From the IMG/VR virus record IMGVR_UViG_3300030061_003805, positions 2,237-35,276 of that record: a stretch of 33,040 bases of DNA. One strand, 5' to 3'. Position 1 is the first letter of the stretch. Every line of letters begins with the position of its first letter. The DNA comes from a virus. The notes under the pieces were generated by a model that was not told the DNA's origin, did not search any database, and was given only the letters and a program-made list of their open reading frames with translations. Shown here one piece after another: positions 24,621-32,569 of this stretch. The translations under genes were made by a program, and so were the position numbers.

Positions 24621-25469
24621 ATGGACAACTTTGATTATAAAGCTTATCTTAAAAGTGGTAAAATCCACCAAGAAAGCACAGTAATAACTGAATCAGAACA
24701 AGTTTCTGAAAAAAAATACAAGCAAGGGTACGACGATAGAGAAGATGAATCTCTAGGTGCTCGTAAAGGTGCTGAAAAAGACAAAAAACAATCCTTTAAA
24801 GATCGTAGAGACGATTCTTATGGTAAATTTGGCAAAAGAGATGCTGAAGCAAAAGGCAAAGCTAGTGGGCCAGGAAAGAATAAAGTAAATAAAGAAGGCC
24901 TAGAAGAGGAATCAGTTGAAGAGTACGGTAAAAAACCAATGTACGACGAAGATGATAAAGATGCAATGAAAGAAGATGCTAGAACTGATGCTGAACAAGA
25001 AGGATACAAAGATGGATTTGAAGACGCTAAAGACGATATCGAATCAGAATTAAAGAAAATGAAAGTATCTGAATTAAAAGCAAAAATCAGAGAACAAATT
25101 TTAGCTGAATTATCATTAGCTGAAGGATGGCAAGAAGAAGTTGGATCACAATATCATGATTCATTATATACTGAGCAAGAAGAAGACGTAGACGTTGATA
25201 TCGAAGACGAAGTAGAAGCAGATGTAGATGTAGATGTTAAAGATGAAGTATCTGTTGATGCAGAAGGAGATGATATTGAAATAGAGAAAAAAGCTGTTAA
25301 AGCAAAAGTTCAAGTTGGACTTTCTCCAGAAGAAGAAATTGTACAAGATTCTTTAAAAGCCGCAATGGATGCTGCAAATGCTTTAGGCAACGATAAATTA
25401 GCTGATCAGATAGGAAATACAATTACATTCTTTACAAGAGAGTATGTAGTTGGTAACAATACTGATTAA
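24621..25469 (+). CDS. Acidic core/scaffold-like protein with N-terminal tag
   Basis: A 282-residue highly charged protein. The start MDNFDYKAYLKSGKIHQES is a variant of the MDNFxLRKYLAE tag. A central low-complexity region has many Lys/Glu/Asp. Residues 171-178 read AELSLAEGWQEE, which contains LAE/G, a T4 prohead-protease-type site. Then comes an acidic DVDVD tract. The C-terminus (SPEEEIVQDSLKAAMDAANALGNDKLADQIGNTITFFTREYV) matches a pattern I know from marine phage hypothetical proteins. The acid-rich composition suits a prohead core or head-internal protein. A TATAAATA-type promoter lies directly upstream. Confidence 0.65.
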   Translation: MDNFDYKAYLKSGKIHQESTVITESEQVSEKKYKQGYDDREDESLGARKGAEKDKKQSFKDRRDDSYGKFGKRDAEAKGKASGPGKNKVNKEGLEEESVEEYGKKPMYDEDDKDAMKEDARTDAEQEGYKDGFEDAKDDIESELKKMKVSELKAKIREQILAELSLAEGWQEEVGSQYHDSLYTEQEEDVDVDIEDEVEADVDVDVKDEVSVDAEGDDIEIEKKAVKAKVQVGLSPEEEIVQDSLKAAMDAANALGNDKLADQIGNTITFFTREYVVGNNTD

Positions 25470-25473
25470 CAAA

Positions 25474-26910
25474 ATGCTTACAGAACGCAAGCTTACTGAG
25501 CGTGAACTAGAATCCCGTGAAGTTGTCCTCAAGGGTTTATTGAAAAATAAACGTAATCTAGTTAAAAGGTACGGTAAGGATGCGGAGAAAGTAATGTATG
25601 GTATAGCAACTAATAAAGCAAAAACCAAAGTTGAAGGCATGAACAAAGAAAGAATCAAAGAACTTATAGTACAATCATTAACTGCCCCTGTAAATGAGGG
25701 ACATGGCTTAGATCAAGGTGATTTAGATTTCCTAAAAAGCTTTGTTGATAGAATGGGTTATGATAAAGAACCAGTTAAAGCTGAAGAATTTAGTAAGTTA
25801 AAAAAGATTCTTAAATTTATAATCAAATCAAACATTTTACAAGATAAAACAAAAGATTTATCTAAAGGTAAAGTTGATGAAAACATTATTAAAGAATTTA
25901 TCTCAGGTCCATTAGGAAAAAGAAATGATGCTTTATTTGATAAATTAGTCCCAGGTAGTGGCGATTCGGAAACTGTAGAAGGTGAAATGATAAGAGCTAT
26001 TAATAGAATAATTTACAGATTCTTTAATGATGGAGATTATTTTTATAGAGGTTATGGAGCTGAAACAGCAGGTCCTGCTCATTCATTTTTAATTAATTCA
26101 AATCAAATTCCTTTTGATATACAATCAACATTAACAAGTATATTTGATAAAGCAATGGGCGCTGATGAAGATGGATATGAAAGATTAATTAAATTTGCTT
26201 TAGAAAAAGTAGTAGATCATGTAGAAGCAACACCTGAAGATGAATATACAAAATTAGATAGAGGAATGTTTGATTTTGAATCTGAATTCGAAGATGAAGA
26301 AGAAGAAGATGATTACGATGATTACTATGATGAAGAGGAGGAAGATTACTATATGAATGAAGAAAAAGAAGATATAAATAAAATTCTTCAAGCTCAAAAA
26401 ATAATTAAAAAAGTCCTTAAAAATGAAGGTGGTGCTGCTGGTTTAAAACCAATAGTAGATGCTCTTAAAGATTTAAAAATTAAAAAAGACGAATTAATTA
26501 AAATTCTTAAGAAAACTGTTGGTGTAGTTAAACATCAACATGGTGATTATATAATTAAACCAATTGAAGAAATAAAAGAAGGTGTAGAAAAAAGAATGTT
26601 TACATATCTAAGTGACTTAAGAGACTCAGGTGTAACAAATATGTTTGGTGCTGCTCCTTATTTAGCAAATGAATTTGGTTTAGATAAAAGAACAGCAAGA
26701 GAAATATTAGCTAAATGGATGAAATCATTTGGTGAAAGTATAGACTTAAAAATAAATAGTATAGTTAAAGAAAAATTAACTAAAAGACATAAAGTTGGAG
26801 ATTTTGTAGATGATTTCCAAAAATCAGATGCTAAACAATTTAAAGGTAAATCTGATAAAAAGAAAAAAGAAATGGCTGTAGCAGCTTACTTATCAAAACA
26901 AAATGACTAA
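25474..26910 (+). CDS. Conserved marine-phage protein with GGAAGL module and RxxKGKS C-terminus
   Basis: A 478-residue protein; I chose the ATG at 25474, 4 nt after the previous stop. Regions: a basic N-terminus (MLTERKLTERELESRE), GEMIRAINRIIYRFFNDGDYFYRGYG at about 170-195 as found in marine phage proteins, and an acidic low-complexity EEEEDDYDDYYDEEEEDYY (274-293). The GGAAGL module (301-368) is shared with the protein at 28813. MFGAAPYLANEFGLDKRTAREILAKWMKSF (390-419) and DFVDDFQKSDAKQFKGKSDKKKKEMAVAAYL at the end also look conserved in marine phages. This is a late virion or head-associated protein by context. The function is unknown. Confidence 0.7.
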   Translation: MLTERKLTERELESREVVLKGLLKNKRNLVKRYGKDAEKVMYGIATNKAKTKVEGMNKERIKELIVQSLTAPVNEGHGLDQGDLDFLKSFVDRMGYDKEPVKAEEFSKLKKILKFIIKSNILQDKTKDLSKGKVDENIIKEFISGPLGKRNDALFDKLVPGSGDSETVEGEMIRAINRIIYRFFNDGDYFYRGYGAETAGPAHSFLINSNQIPFDIQSTLTSIFDKAMGADEDGYERLIKFALEKVVDHVEATPEDEYTKLDRGMFDFESEFEDEEEEDDYDDYYDEEEEDYYMNEEKEDINKILQAQKIIKKVLKNEGGAAGLKPIVDALKDLKIKKDELIKILKKTVGVVKHQHGDYIIKPIEEIKEGVEKRMFTYLSDLRDSGVTNMFGAAPYLANEFGLDKRTAREILAKWMKSFGESIDLKINSIVKEKLTKRHKVGDFVDDFQKSDAKQFKGKSDKKKKEMAVAAYLSKQND

Positions 26911-27359
26911 TGACTGCAGCAGAATTAAAAGAGAAAATCCGAGCGTTAGCACTACAAGTAGTAGGTGAAAAAAGTAAAGCAGATGATGCTGCTTTAGCTT
27001 ATGATGAACTAACGAAATTCCCTGAACTAAAGGATATAATTGTTGCATTATTAACCCATGAATTTGATTCATTTTTAGAAGGAATTGATTGGGTTGCTCC
27101 TCGTCCATCAACATTTAGAATAAATTTATTAAATGGACAGAATTTTCTATTAATGTACGGTACCCGTAGTTGGATAGCACAAGTAGAAGGTAAAAAATAT
27201 TACCTATTAAACTTAGACGAAGAAGAATATGCTTGTCAAGCTATAGCTCGTATACTACAATATGGTCCAGAAAGTGGAGCAGAAGTAGACGCAAGTGAAA
27301 CCGATTCAGCACCTGAAGTAGAAGATGAAGTAGATGTTGATGTAGATGTAGAAGCATAA
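26910..27359 (+). CDS. Small phage protein with acidic DVDVD tail
   Basis: A 149-residue protein starting in a TAATG overlap and ending in another. The N-terminal part is helical (MTAAELKEKIRALALQVVG...ALAYDELTKFPELKDIIVALLTHEF). A beta-rich core follows, RPSTFRINLLNGQNFLLMYGTRSWIAQVEGKKYYLLNLDEEEYACQAIARIL. The last 30 residues are strongly acidic (EVDASETD...EVEDEVDVDVDVEA) and echo the DVDVD tract of the protein at 24621. It is possibly one component of a head-core set. I do not know a characterised relative. Confidence 0.65.
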   Translation: MTAAELKEKIRALALQVVGEKSKADDAALAYDELTKFPELKDIIVALLTHEFDSFLEGIDWVAPRPSTFRINLLNGQNFLLMYGTRSWIAQVEGKKYYLLNLDEEEYACQAIARILQYGPESGAEVDASETDSAPEVEDEVDVDVDVEA

Positions 27360-28792
27360 TGAATATATTCGATAATTTTTTTACTAAATTTTCATATAAA
27401 TTTCCTAAAGGATATCCTGATATGGATGACCCTAATGATGTTTTATTATTAGAGTCGCTAATTAGTGAAGCTACTAATTTTAAATTTAAACTTGCTGAAG
27501 TAACTGCTTTAACTAAACGAGAATTAGAAAAAGATGCTACGTTTAGAGGAGGTGTTAAAGAACCTCGTATTAATATTTTAATAAAAAAAATTGAAAAGGA
27601 TCAACCTTTAACATTAGTTGATGGATCTGAATTTACAGTTGATAATAAAGAAGAAGTTATACAAGCATTAGGTAATCCTATTCCTACAAAAGGTATTGAA
27701 TTAAAAGATAAAGATGGTAATATTATTACTACTTCTAAATTAGCTAAAACTGCTGAATTTGGTGGTGGAGGTGGAATGAGAGGAGGATCTGACGTAACTA
27801 AAGCAGCTGAAAACGCTCAATGTATAGCAAATGCTATTAGGTATAGTAAAGGAGGAGACATTACCCCAGAAGATATTACTGAAGAAAATATTGAATCATC
27901 TAAAAATGATGTAGATGGAGATGGATTTAATGAAGGAAAAGAATTATTACTTGGAAACCCAGGATGGCTTAATTCTAGTGTTAATATTGCTAATGAGTTA
28001 GCATCAGTTTATTCGGGTCCATTTATTCAAAATAGAGGATCTGCATGGGTTAAAAATTTAGAGGCAGCAGTAAAACCATTTTTAAAAGATGTTGGTATTA
28101 GAGATATAAATAAATGGAACCCAGCAGATATTTGGATGGTAGCACCAAGTGAAATGAATATTGAATGGCCTAATAATTTAGGTGAAATAAATGCTTTATT
28201 ATTAGAAAAATATAATGAAGGAACAATAATAGGTGTCTCACTTAAAAAAGCAGAAAAAGCAGCTAAATTAAAAGTAACTAATCTCCAAAAACCAGATGCT
28301 GTTGAATATGAAGGTATAGCTATTGGTCCTAAAAGTGCTAAAGGTTTTATTACATTTAGTGATGGTGGAAGAATGGAATTTAGAAATTTTGGAGGTGATA
28401 CTGGATTTATGGGTGAATTAGAAGGCGTTGGAGCTGCAGCTGGTAAAGTAGGCTATGGGTATATTAAATCAGTATTAGATAAATATAATGTAGCAGTTTC
28501 TGATCCTAAAGTAATTAGAACTCAGGCATCAGAAGAAGATCCTAAATTTAAAGCTAAATTTAAAAAATTATGGGATGAAACTGAAGGTTTAGATATTAAT
28601 GATTTTGAATCTTACTATAATGCTAAACCAACCCCTAAATCAAACCAAGCTTGGAGAATATCTAAGTATTTAGCTTTAGAACTAATTAATGCTATAGATG
28701 AATCAGAAGATAAAAATGAAATAATAGATGCTTTTGTTAGATATGCTTCATCTCAGGGAGATGAATCTTCTGTATTTGTTAAAGCATCTTAA
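27359..28792 (+). CDS. Large phage protein with EF-hand-like loop and PADIW/SLKK motifs (possible nuclease)
   Basis: A 477-residue protein. LISEATNFKFKLAEVTALTKRELEKD near 34-59 contains LISE/A and KLAE/V, prohead-protease-like sites. GGVKEPRINILIKKIEKDQPLTLVDGSEF then leads to GGGGGMRGGSDVTKAAENAQ. DVDGDGFNEGKE (184-195) is a perfect 12-residue EF-hand-type calcium loop. KWNPADIWMV (252-261) and GTIIGVSLKKAEKAAKL (288-304) resemble the spacing of acidic and lysine residues in PD-(D/E)XK-like proteins, so a nuclease is possible but unproven. The gene starts in a TAATG overlap. It is probably head-internal by context. Confidence 0.6.
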   Translation: MNIFDNFFTKFSYKFPKGYPDMDDPNDVLLLESLISEATNFKFKLAEVTALTKRELEKDATFRGGVKEPRINILIKKIEKDQPLTLVDGSEFTVDNKEEVIQALGNPIPTKGIELKDKDGNIITTSKLAKTAEFGGGGGMRGGSDVTKAAENAQCIANAIRYSKGGDITPEDITEENIESSKNDVDGDGFNEGKELLLGNPGWLNSSVNIANELASVYSGPFIQNRGSAWVKNLEAAVKPFLKDVGIRDINKWNPADIWMVAPSEMNIEWPNNLGEINALLLEKYNEGTIIGVSLKKAEKAAKLKVTNLQKPDAVEYEGIAIGPKSAKGFITFSDGGRMEFRNFGGDTGFMGELEGVGAAAGKVGYGYIKSVLDKYNVAVSDPKVIRTQASEEDPKFKAKFKKLWDETEGLDINDFESYYNAKPTPKSNQAWRISKYLALELINAIDESEDKNEIIDAFVRYASSQGDESSVFVKAS

Positions 28793-28801
28793 TATTTATA
28801 A
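28792..28801 (+). promoter_or_regulatory. Putative late-type promoter element ATATTTATAA
   Basis: Identical to the elements at 19507, 23232 and 24596. The longer ATATTTATAATAAAATAAA is the same as at 23232. The next start codon is 12 nt downstream. Confidence 0.45.
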
Positions 28802-28812
28802 TAAAATAAATT

Positions 28813-30348
28813 ATGTGTAACTGCGGATGTAATACTTGTGAAACAAAAATTAGAGGCCCACTCTTAACTGAAGGTAGGGTTAAAAAACTAGTATCTGAAA
28901 ATCTCCAATACCATATTAATGAAAATATTCCGTTAATGGAAAGTGTATTTAGAATTGGATCAGATGCTCATTTGTCTTTAATTAAAGAAGCAAGAAAATT
29001 ATATTCTAGAGGCGTTCTTGATTTATGTGAAGAAGATCAAGGTATAATGGAAACACATTTAGGTGAATTTGATTTATATGAAGATGAAATTGTACCATTA
29101 GATTTACCTATGATTAATGAAAATATTGATCTTGACATTGATGATGAATTTCAAATGGCTACCCTAAGTGGAAAATCTGGTAAATATACTGGATATGTTG
29201 ATGATGGAGTAATATCATTTTCTGTTTCGTACGAGGATAGAGAAGATAAAATAGATGACTTTTATAACGAAAGTAACATTGATGAATTTATAGGTAAAGA
29301 TCATGCATTTATAGAATTGGCTAAAAAATATAATCATAAATGGGATATTGGACCTGATTATGTTGAAATTGAAATAGATTTAAAAAGCCCATTAAATGAA
29401 AGAATTGATTATGATGAAGCTTTAACATTAAGAGGTATGAAAGCTGAAATCGAAGCTGAAATTGCTCAATTATATAGAGATATGGAGCAAGAAGCAGAAC
29501 CAGAAGGAGGAGAAATAGCCGATTATTATGGTGGTCAATTAAATAAATTAGAAGACCGTTTATATAAAATTAACAAGCAACTTCGTGATTATGATATGAA
29601 TGAAAACGTATCAGATCAAAACTTTGTTAAAGGTATAGAGATTATTAAACAAACATTATCTGATGAAGGTGGAGCTGCTGGTTTAGAACCATTAGTTAAA
29701 GCATTAATAAAATTAGGATTTAATAAATACCAAGTTAAAGATCTTCTTAGTAAAATGACTACTGTTAAACAACATAGAGATGGTGATTATGTTTTATTAC
29801 CATTAGAAGAAGATAAAAAAGAAGAACTTCTAACACAAATAAGAAATGCCTTATTAGATATGATGAGAGGTGATAGTGAAAGAGAAAAAGATATTGAAGA
29901 TTTAGATGTTAGTATAGATGCTATGAACGCAGCCTTAACTGGTAGATCAACTTTTGATACTGATATTAGTCAAAAAGTTTTTGGTAGACTTGCTGATCCT
30001 AAGAAAAAAGATAAACTTAAAGAAGCAGTAAGAAATGCACTTACTGAAAAGAAAAAGAAAAAGAAAAAAGAAAAAAAGGATCCACCAATTGGAAAACCTA
30101 AAAGAGGTGGTTCTAAAGCATATTATGTTTATGTTAGAGATCCAAAAACTAAAAAAGTTAAAAAAGTATCATTTGGATCAGGTGGTTTAAGAGCTAAAAT
30201 AAGAAACCCTAAAGCAAGAAAAGCATTTGCTGCTAGACATAAATGTTCTCAAAAAACAGATAGAACAAAACCATCTTACTGGTCTTGTAGATTACCAAGA
30301 TATGCAAGTCAATTAGGATTAGGTGCTAACATGAATACTTTTTGGTAA
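28813..30348 (+). CDS. Conserved marine-phage protein with Cys-rich N-terminus, GGAAGL module and C-terminal Cys motif
   Basis: A 511-residue protein. The N-terminus [12 protein letters not shown] has four Cys in ten residues, followed by [16 protein letters not shown] (prohead-like site) and [33 protein letters not shown] follows a short acidic stretch, a pattern I recognise from marine phage hypotheticals. Residues 271-332 carry the module shared with the protein at 25474 ([38 protein letters not shown]). A Lys-rich linker precedes the C-terminal [51 protein letters not shown]...[10 protein letters not shown]. The Cys pair there could bind zinc. Its function is unknown; structural or DNA-associated. 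Confidence 0.7.
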   Translation: MCNCGCNTCETKIRGPLLTEGRVKKLVSENLQYHINENIPLMESVFRIGSDAHLSLIKEARKLYSRGVLDLCEEDQGIMETHLGEFDLYEDEIVPLDLPMINENIDLDIDDEFQMATLSGKSGKYTGYVDDGVISFSVSYEDREDKIDDFYNESNIDEFIGKDHAFIELAKKYNHKWDIGPDYVEIEIDLKSPLNERIDYDEALTLRGMKAEIEAEIAQLYRDMEQEAEPEGGEIADYYGGQLNKLEDRLYKINKQLRDYDMNENVSDQNFVKGIEIIKQTLSDEGGAAGLEPLVKALIKLGFNKYQVKDLLSKMTTVKQHRDGDYVLLPLEEDKKEELLTQIRNALLDMMRGDSEREKDIEDLDVSIDAMNAALTGRSTFDTDISQKVFGRLADPKKKDKLKEAVRNALTEKKKKKKKEKKDPPIGKPKRGGSKAYYVYVRDPKTKKVKKVSFGSGGLRAKIRNPKARKAFAARHKCSQKTDRTKPSYWSCRLPRYASQLGLGANMNTFW

Positions 30349-30758
30349 TGGATAGGATTAAAGAAACAGTACAGAGTGTTCTTGAAAAAAAGAAAAAACG
30401 AGATCGTTGCTTAAAAATAGCAGATAGAAAATTCAAGAAACCTTCAGCATATAAATCAGGTGCTGTAGTCAGATGTCGTAAAGGTGATATTTGGAAGGGT
30501 ATTAAGGAATCAATTATTGATGAATTAACTGAAGATGAATCATTACGTAAATGGTTTAAACGTTCAGGTCCCTCAGGCAAAGAAGGTGGATGGGTTGACT
30601 GTAATACAGGAAGAAAAGACCCAAAAACAGGCAAAATGAAATATAAAGCCTGTGGTAGAAAAAAAGGAGAAAAAAGAGCAAAATACCCATCTTGTAGACC
30701 TACTCCTTCAAAATGTAAAGATAAAGGAAAAGGTAAAAAATGGGGTAAAACAAAATAA
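30348..30758 (+). CDS. DUF5872-like Cys-rich basic phage protein
   Basis: A 136-residue basic protein. I place the start at the ATG in TAATG at 30348; the frame also has a TTG at 30342. It has CLKIADRKFKKPSAYKSGAVVRCRKGDIWKG, SLRKWFKRSGPSGKEGGWVDCNTGRKD and ACGRKKGEKRAKYPSCRPTPSKCKDKGKGKKWGK. The GWVDC...CGR...YPSCRPTxxxC set is the DUF5872-type pattern found in many phages. Six Cys and high Lys/Arg suggest a nucleic-acid-binding, metal-stabilised small protein. It ends exactly before the next ATG, with no gap. Confidence 0.72.
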   Translation: MDRIKETVQSVLEKKKKRDRCLKIADRKFKKPSAYKSGAVVRCRKGDIWKGIKESIIDELTEDESLRKWFKRSGPSGKEGGWVDCNTGRKDPKTGKMKYKACGRKKGEKRAKYPSCRPTPSKCKDKGKGKKWGKTK

Positions 30759-31913
30759 ATGGATAACTTTAATTTAAGAAAATATTTAGCTGAAGGCAGG
30801 CTTTTAAACGAAGCAATGGATGGTGGTCGATTATTTGATTACTTTAACAAAGAATATATAGTAGATGATCACTTCCATAGTGATGATAGCTATATTGTTA
30901 AAAGAGAACCATCTGGGAAAGATCAGTATGTAATATTTGATTATGATAAAGATAAAGATCAATTCCAAATTAGACAATTAGGTGGTTATCAAATTGACCA
31001 AAAAGAAGCTATGAAAGCTGGAATGAAAGAAACAAGCAGATTAGCTAGAGCAGGAATGGATGCCTATATGGTAGATGGTAATTATTCACCAACTCCTATT
31101 TCAATTGAAGGTTTAAAAGATATAGTTGATCATGTAATGGGTGGCTTAAGTAGAGAAGCAGATATACAACAGTCTTATTATGCTAGAAGAGGACCAGTAT
31201 CGGGTACTATTGATGAAGCATTTGATGAGTTAGATGATGGGTTTGATAAAAACATGGAAGATCTAATAAAAGCAGGATCTAGATTAAACCCAGAAAGATT
31301 TAAAGATGTAATTTACTATATCCATAATAATTGGATGGCAGGTAATTATGGTGATGATTATGCTATAAGAAGAATAAGTAAATATCTTAATGAAAGTAAA
31401 GAAAATGTAGCTCCTAACTTAGAAGAAAATGAAATAGGTTCTTTAGGTAAAGAATTAGCTGATGAAATAGAAGATATTCTAGATAAAGACGATAAGGTAA
31501 ATGAAGTAGTTGATCCTGTATCTATATTAGCAACTGTATTAGCAGGTACTACTTTAACTAATATATTATCCAAATGGGTAGGAAAAATATTTAAAAAATA
31601 TGATTTTGGTAAAGGAGAAGAAGCTGCTAAAAAAATAGAAAGTTTTACTCATAGATTAGAAAAAGATTTTAAAAGTCCTATTAAAAGAGTAATGGGGTTA
31701 TTTATTAAAAATGAAAAAGCCTTAGATGTAACAACTGACGCTTTATATGCGGCAGTAATACTAACTTTAGGAGTTTTAGCAGGAGGTGGAGCAGTACAAG
31801 CTTTATTAAAAGGTGACCTTAATAAGGGAGCTTTACAAACATTAAAGGCAGCTTTAAAAGGTAAAGACCTAAACACATTAATAAGAGATATAGCAACAAA
31901 TATCCCAGGATAA
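30759..31913 (+). CDS. Tagged membrane-type virion protein (MDNFNLRKYLAE/G N-terminus)
   Basis: A 384-residue protein starting right after the previous stop. The N-terminal MDNFNLRKYLAEGRLLNEA matches the tag of the later gene at 32154 and the T4 CTS pattern, with LAE/G at 10-13 and LNE/A at 16-19. Residues 30-210 are soluble and charged. The C-terminal part has two hydrophobic segments, about 254-271 (SILATVLAGTTLTNILSKWV) and 329-349 (LYAAVILTLGVLAGGGAVQAL). The linker KVNE/VVDPVS resembles KLNE/VLDPVN in the polyprotein. It may be a head-internal protein that inserts into the host membrane at infection; this is an inference. Confidence 0.62.
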   Translation: MDNFNLRKYLAEGRLLNEAMDGGRLFDYFNKEYIVDDHFHSDDSYIVKREPSGKDQYVIFDYDKDKDQFQIRQLGGYQIDQKEAMKAGMKETSRLARAGMDAYMVDGNYSPTPISIEGLKDIVDHVMGGLSREADIQQSYYARRGPVSGTIDEAFDELDDGFDKNMEDLIKAGSRLNPERFKDVIYYIHNNWMAGNYGDDYAIRRISKYLNESKENVAPNLEENEIGSLGKELADEIEDILDKDDKVNEVVDPVSILATVLAGTTLTNILSKWVGKIFKKYDFGKGEEAAKKIESFTHRLEKDFKSPIKRVMGLFIKNEKALDVTTDALYAAVILTLGVLAGGGAVQALLKGDLNKGALQTLKAALKGKDLNTLIRDIATNIPG

Positions 31914-32161
31914 TGAAGCCGTATAATGACGATGATAATATAAGAACATTCTCTAAAGATGTTGACCCAATGGATTTGGTTTGGCACCAAGATGATGAAG
32001 ATAGAAAAATAGAAATCCTTGAAGGTGAAGGATGGTGTATTCAACGAGATAATATGCTACCTAGAGCAATGAAGAAAGGAGAAACTATATTTATAACCAA
32101 AGGTGAAATTCACCGTGTACTAAAAGGTACAACTGATTTAAAAATTAGAATAAATGGATAA
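31913..32161 (+). CDS. Small cupin-like phage protein
   Basis: An 82-residue protein starting in TAATG. TFSKDVDPMDLVWHQDDEDRKIEILEGEGWCIQRDNMLPRAMKKGETIFITKGEIHRVLKG has the strand order of the small cupin-like proteins common in marine phages (xWHxDxEDR..., DNxLPxxLxKGxxIFIPKxxxHRVxKG). His25 and His70 are candidate metal ligands. No enzyme activity can be assigned. The stop overlaps the next gene's start region by 8 bp. Confidence 0.7.
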   Translation: MKPYNDDDNIRTFSKDVDPMDLVWHQDDEDRKIEILEGEGWCIQRDNMLPRAMKKGETIFITKGEIHRVLKGTTDLKIRING

Positions 32162-32408
32162 CTTCGATTTAAGAAAATATTTAGCAGAAGGTAAATTATT
32201 TGAAGAAGAATTAACTCCTCTTCAAAAATATATCTTTGATTACGAATCAGACATCAGTGATGAAGTAGATATGAGAGCAATTAAAGGCTTAGAAAATGCT
32301 AATGATGTATATGATTATTATGCTAATGTTAGAGGATGGGAAGGTGATCCAGATTTAGAAGACGATTTAGATAATATTTACAGACAAGTAAAAGTAAAAT
32401 TTGGATAA
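32154..32408 (+). CDS. Small acidic protein with capsid-targeting-like tag
   Basis: An 84-residue acidic protein that overlaps the upstream gene by 8 bp. The first 18 residues, MDNFDLRKYLAEGKLFEE, form the clearest tag in the window, with LAE/G at 10-13. The remaining 70 residues are helical and strongly negative (ELTPLQKYIFDYESDISDEVD ... DPDLEDDLDNIYRQVKVKFG). In T4, internal proteins and their CTS peptides are of this size and are packaged into the head before cleavage. The gene is followed one base later by a Cys-rich micro-gene. Confidence 0.65.
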   Translation: MDNFDLRKYLAEGKLFEEELTPLQKYIFDYESDISDEVDMRAIKGLENANDVYDYYANVRGWEGDPDLEDDLDNIYRQVKVKFG

Positions 32409-32409
32409 T

Positions 32410-32475
32410 ATGAAATGTAATTGTAAAGTATGTAATTGCGGCGTATCATGTGATTGTACATGCTGTAATTGCTAA
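32410..32475 (+). CDS. 21-residue Cys-rich peptide (micro-metallothionein-like)
   Basis: A 21-codon frame, one base after the previous stop. It has nine Cys, at residues 3, 5, 8, 10, 14, 16, 18, 19 and 21, with CxC, CxxC and CC spacing and no aromatic residues. Such a dense pattern is typical of metal-thiolate cluster peptides such as small metallothioneins. It follows an ATG with standard codons and a TAA stop, and lies just before the terminator. Similar CxC content begins the protein at 28813 ([10 protein letters not shown]). It would be missed by length filters. Function is inferred. Confidence 0.55.
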   Translation: MKCNCKVCNCGVSCDCTCCNC

Positions 32476-32488
32476 ATAAAAATATATA

Positions 32489-32507
32489 GACTGATTCATA
32501 GCCAGTC
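32489..32507 (+). other. GACTG/CAGTC hairpin downstream of the Cys-rich peptide gene
   Basis: A 5-bp GACTG/CAGTC stem with a 9-nt loop in the gap. It is not followed by a U-tract, so it is not a terminator on its own. It may protect the 3' end of the transcript, or may be fortuitous. Confidence 0.3.
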
Positions 32508-32530
32508 GACTTAATTAAAGAAATTTAGGT

Positions 32531-32569
32531 AGCTGTGGCACCATTATTTGGAGCCACAGCTTTTTTTTT
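32531..32569 (+). terminator. Strong intrinsic terminator
   Basis: AGCTGTGGC (32531-32539) and GCCACAGCT (32553-32561) form a perfect 9-bp stem, extendable by CC/GG past an A-A mismatch, followed by nine T (32561-32569). It ends the long late-type block that finishes with the Cys-rich peptide gene. The loop and 3' arm also contribute to a promoter. Confidence 0.9.

Noticed and set aside
24818-25346. Minus-strand open frames opposite the acidic core-like gene
   Set aside because: They are shadow frames rich in Phe/Ser/Ile due to complementing Glu/Asp/Lys codons. There is no conserved motif.
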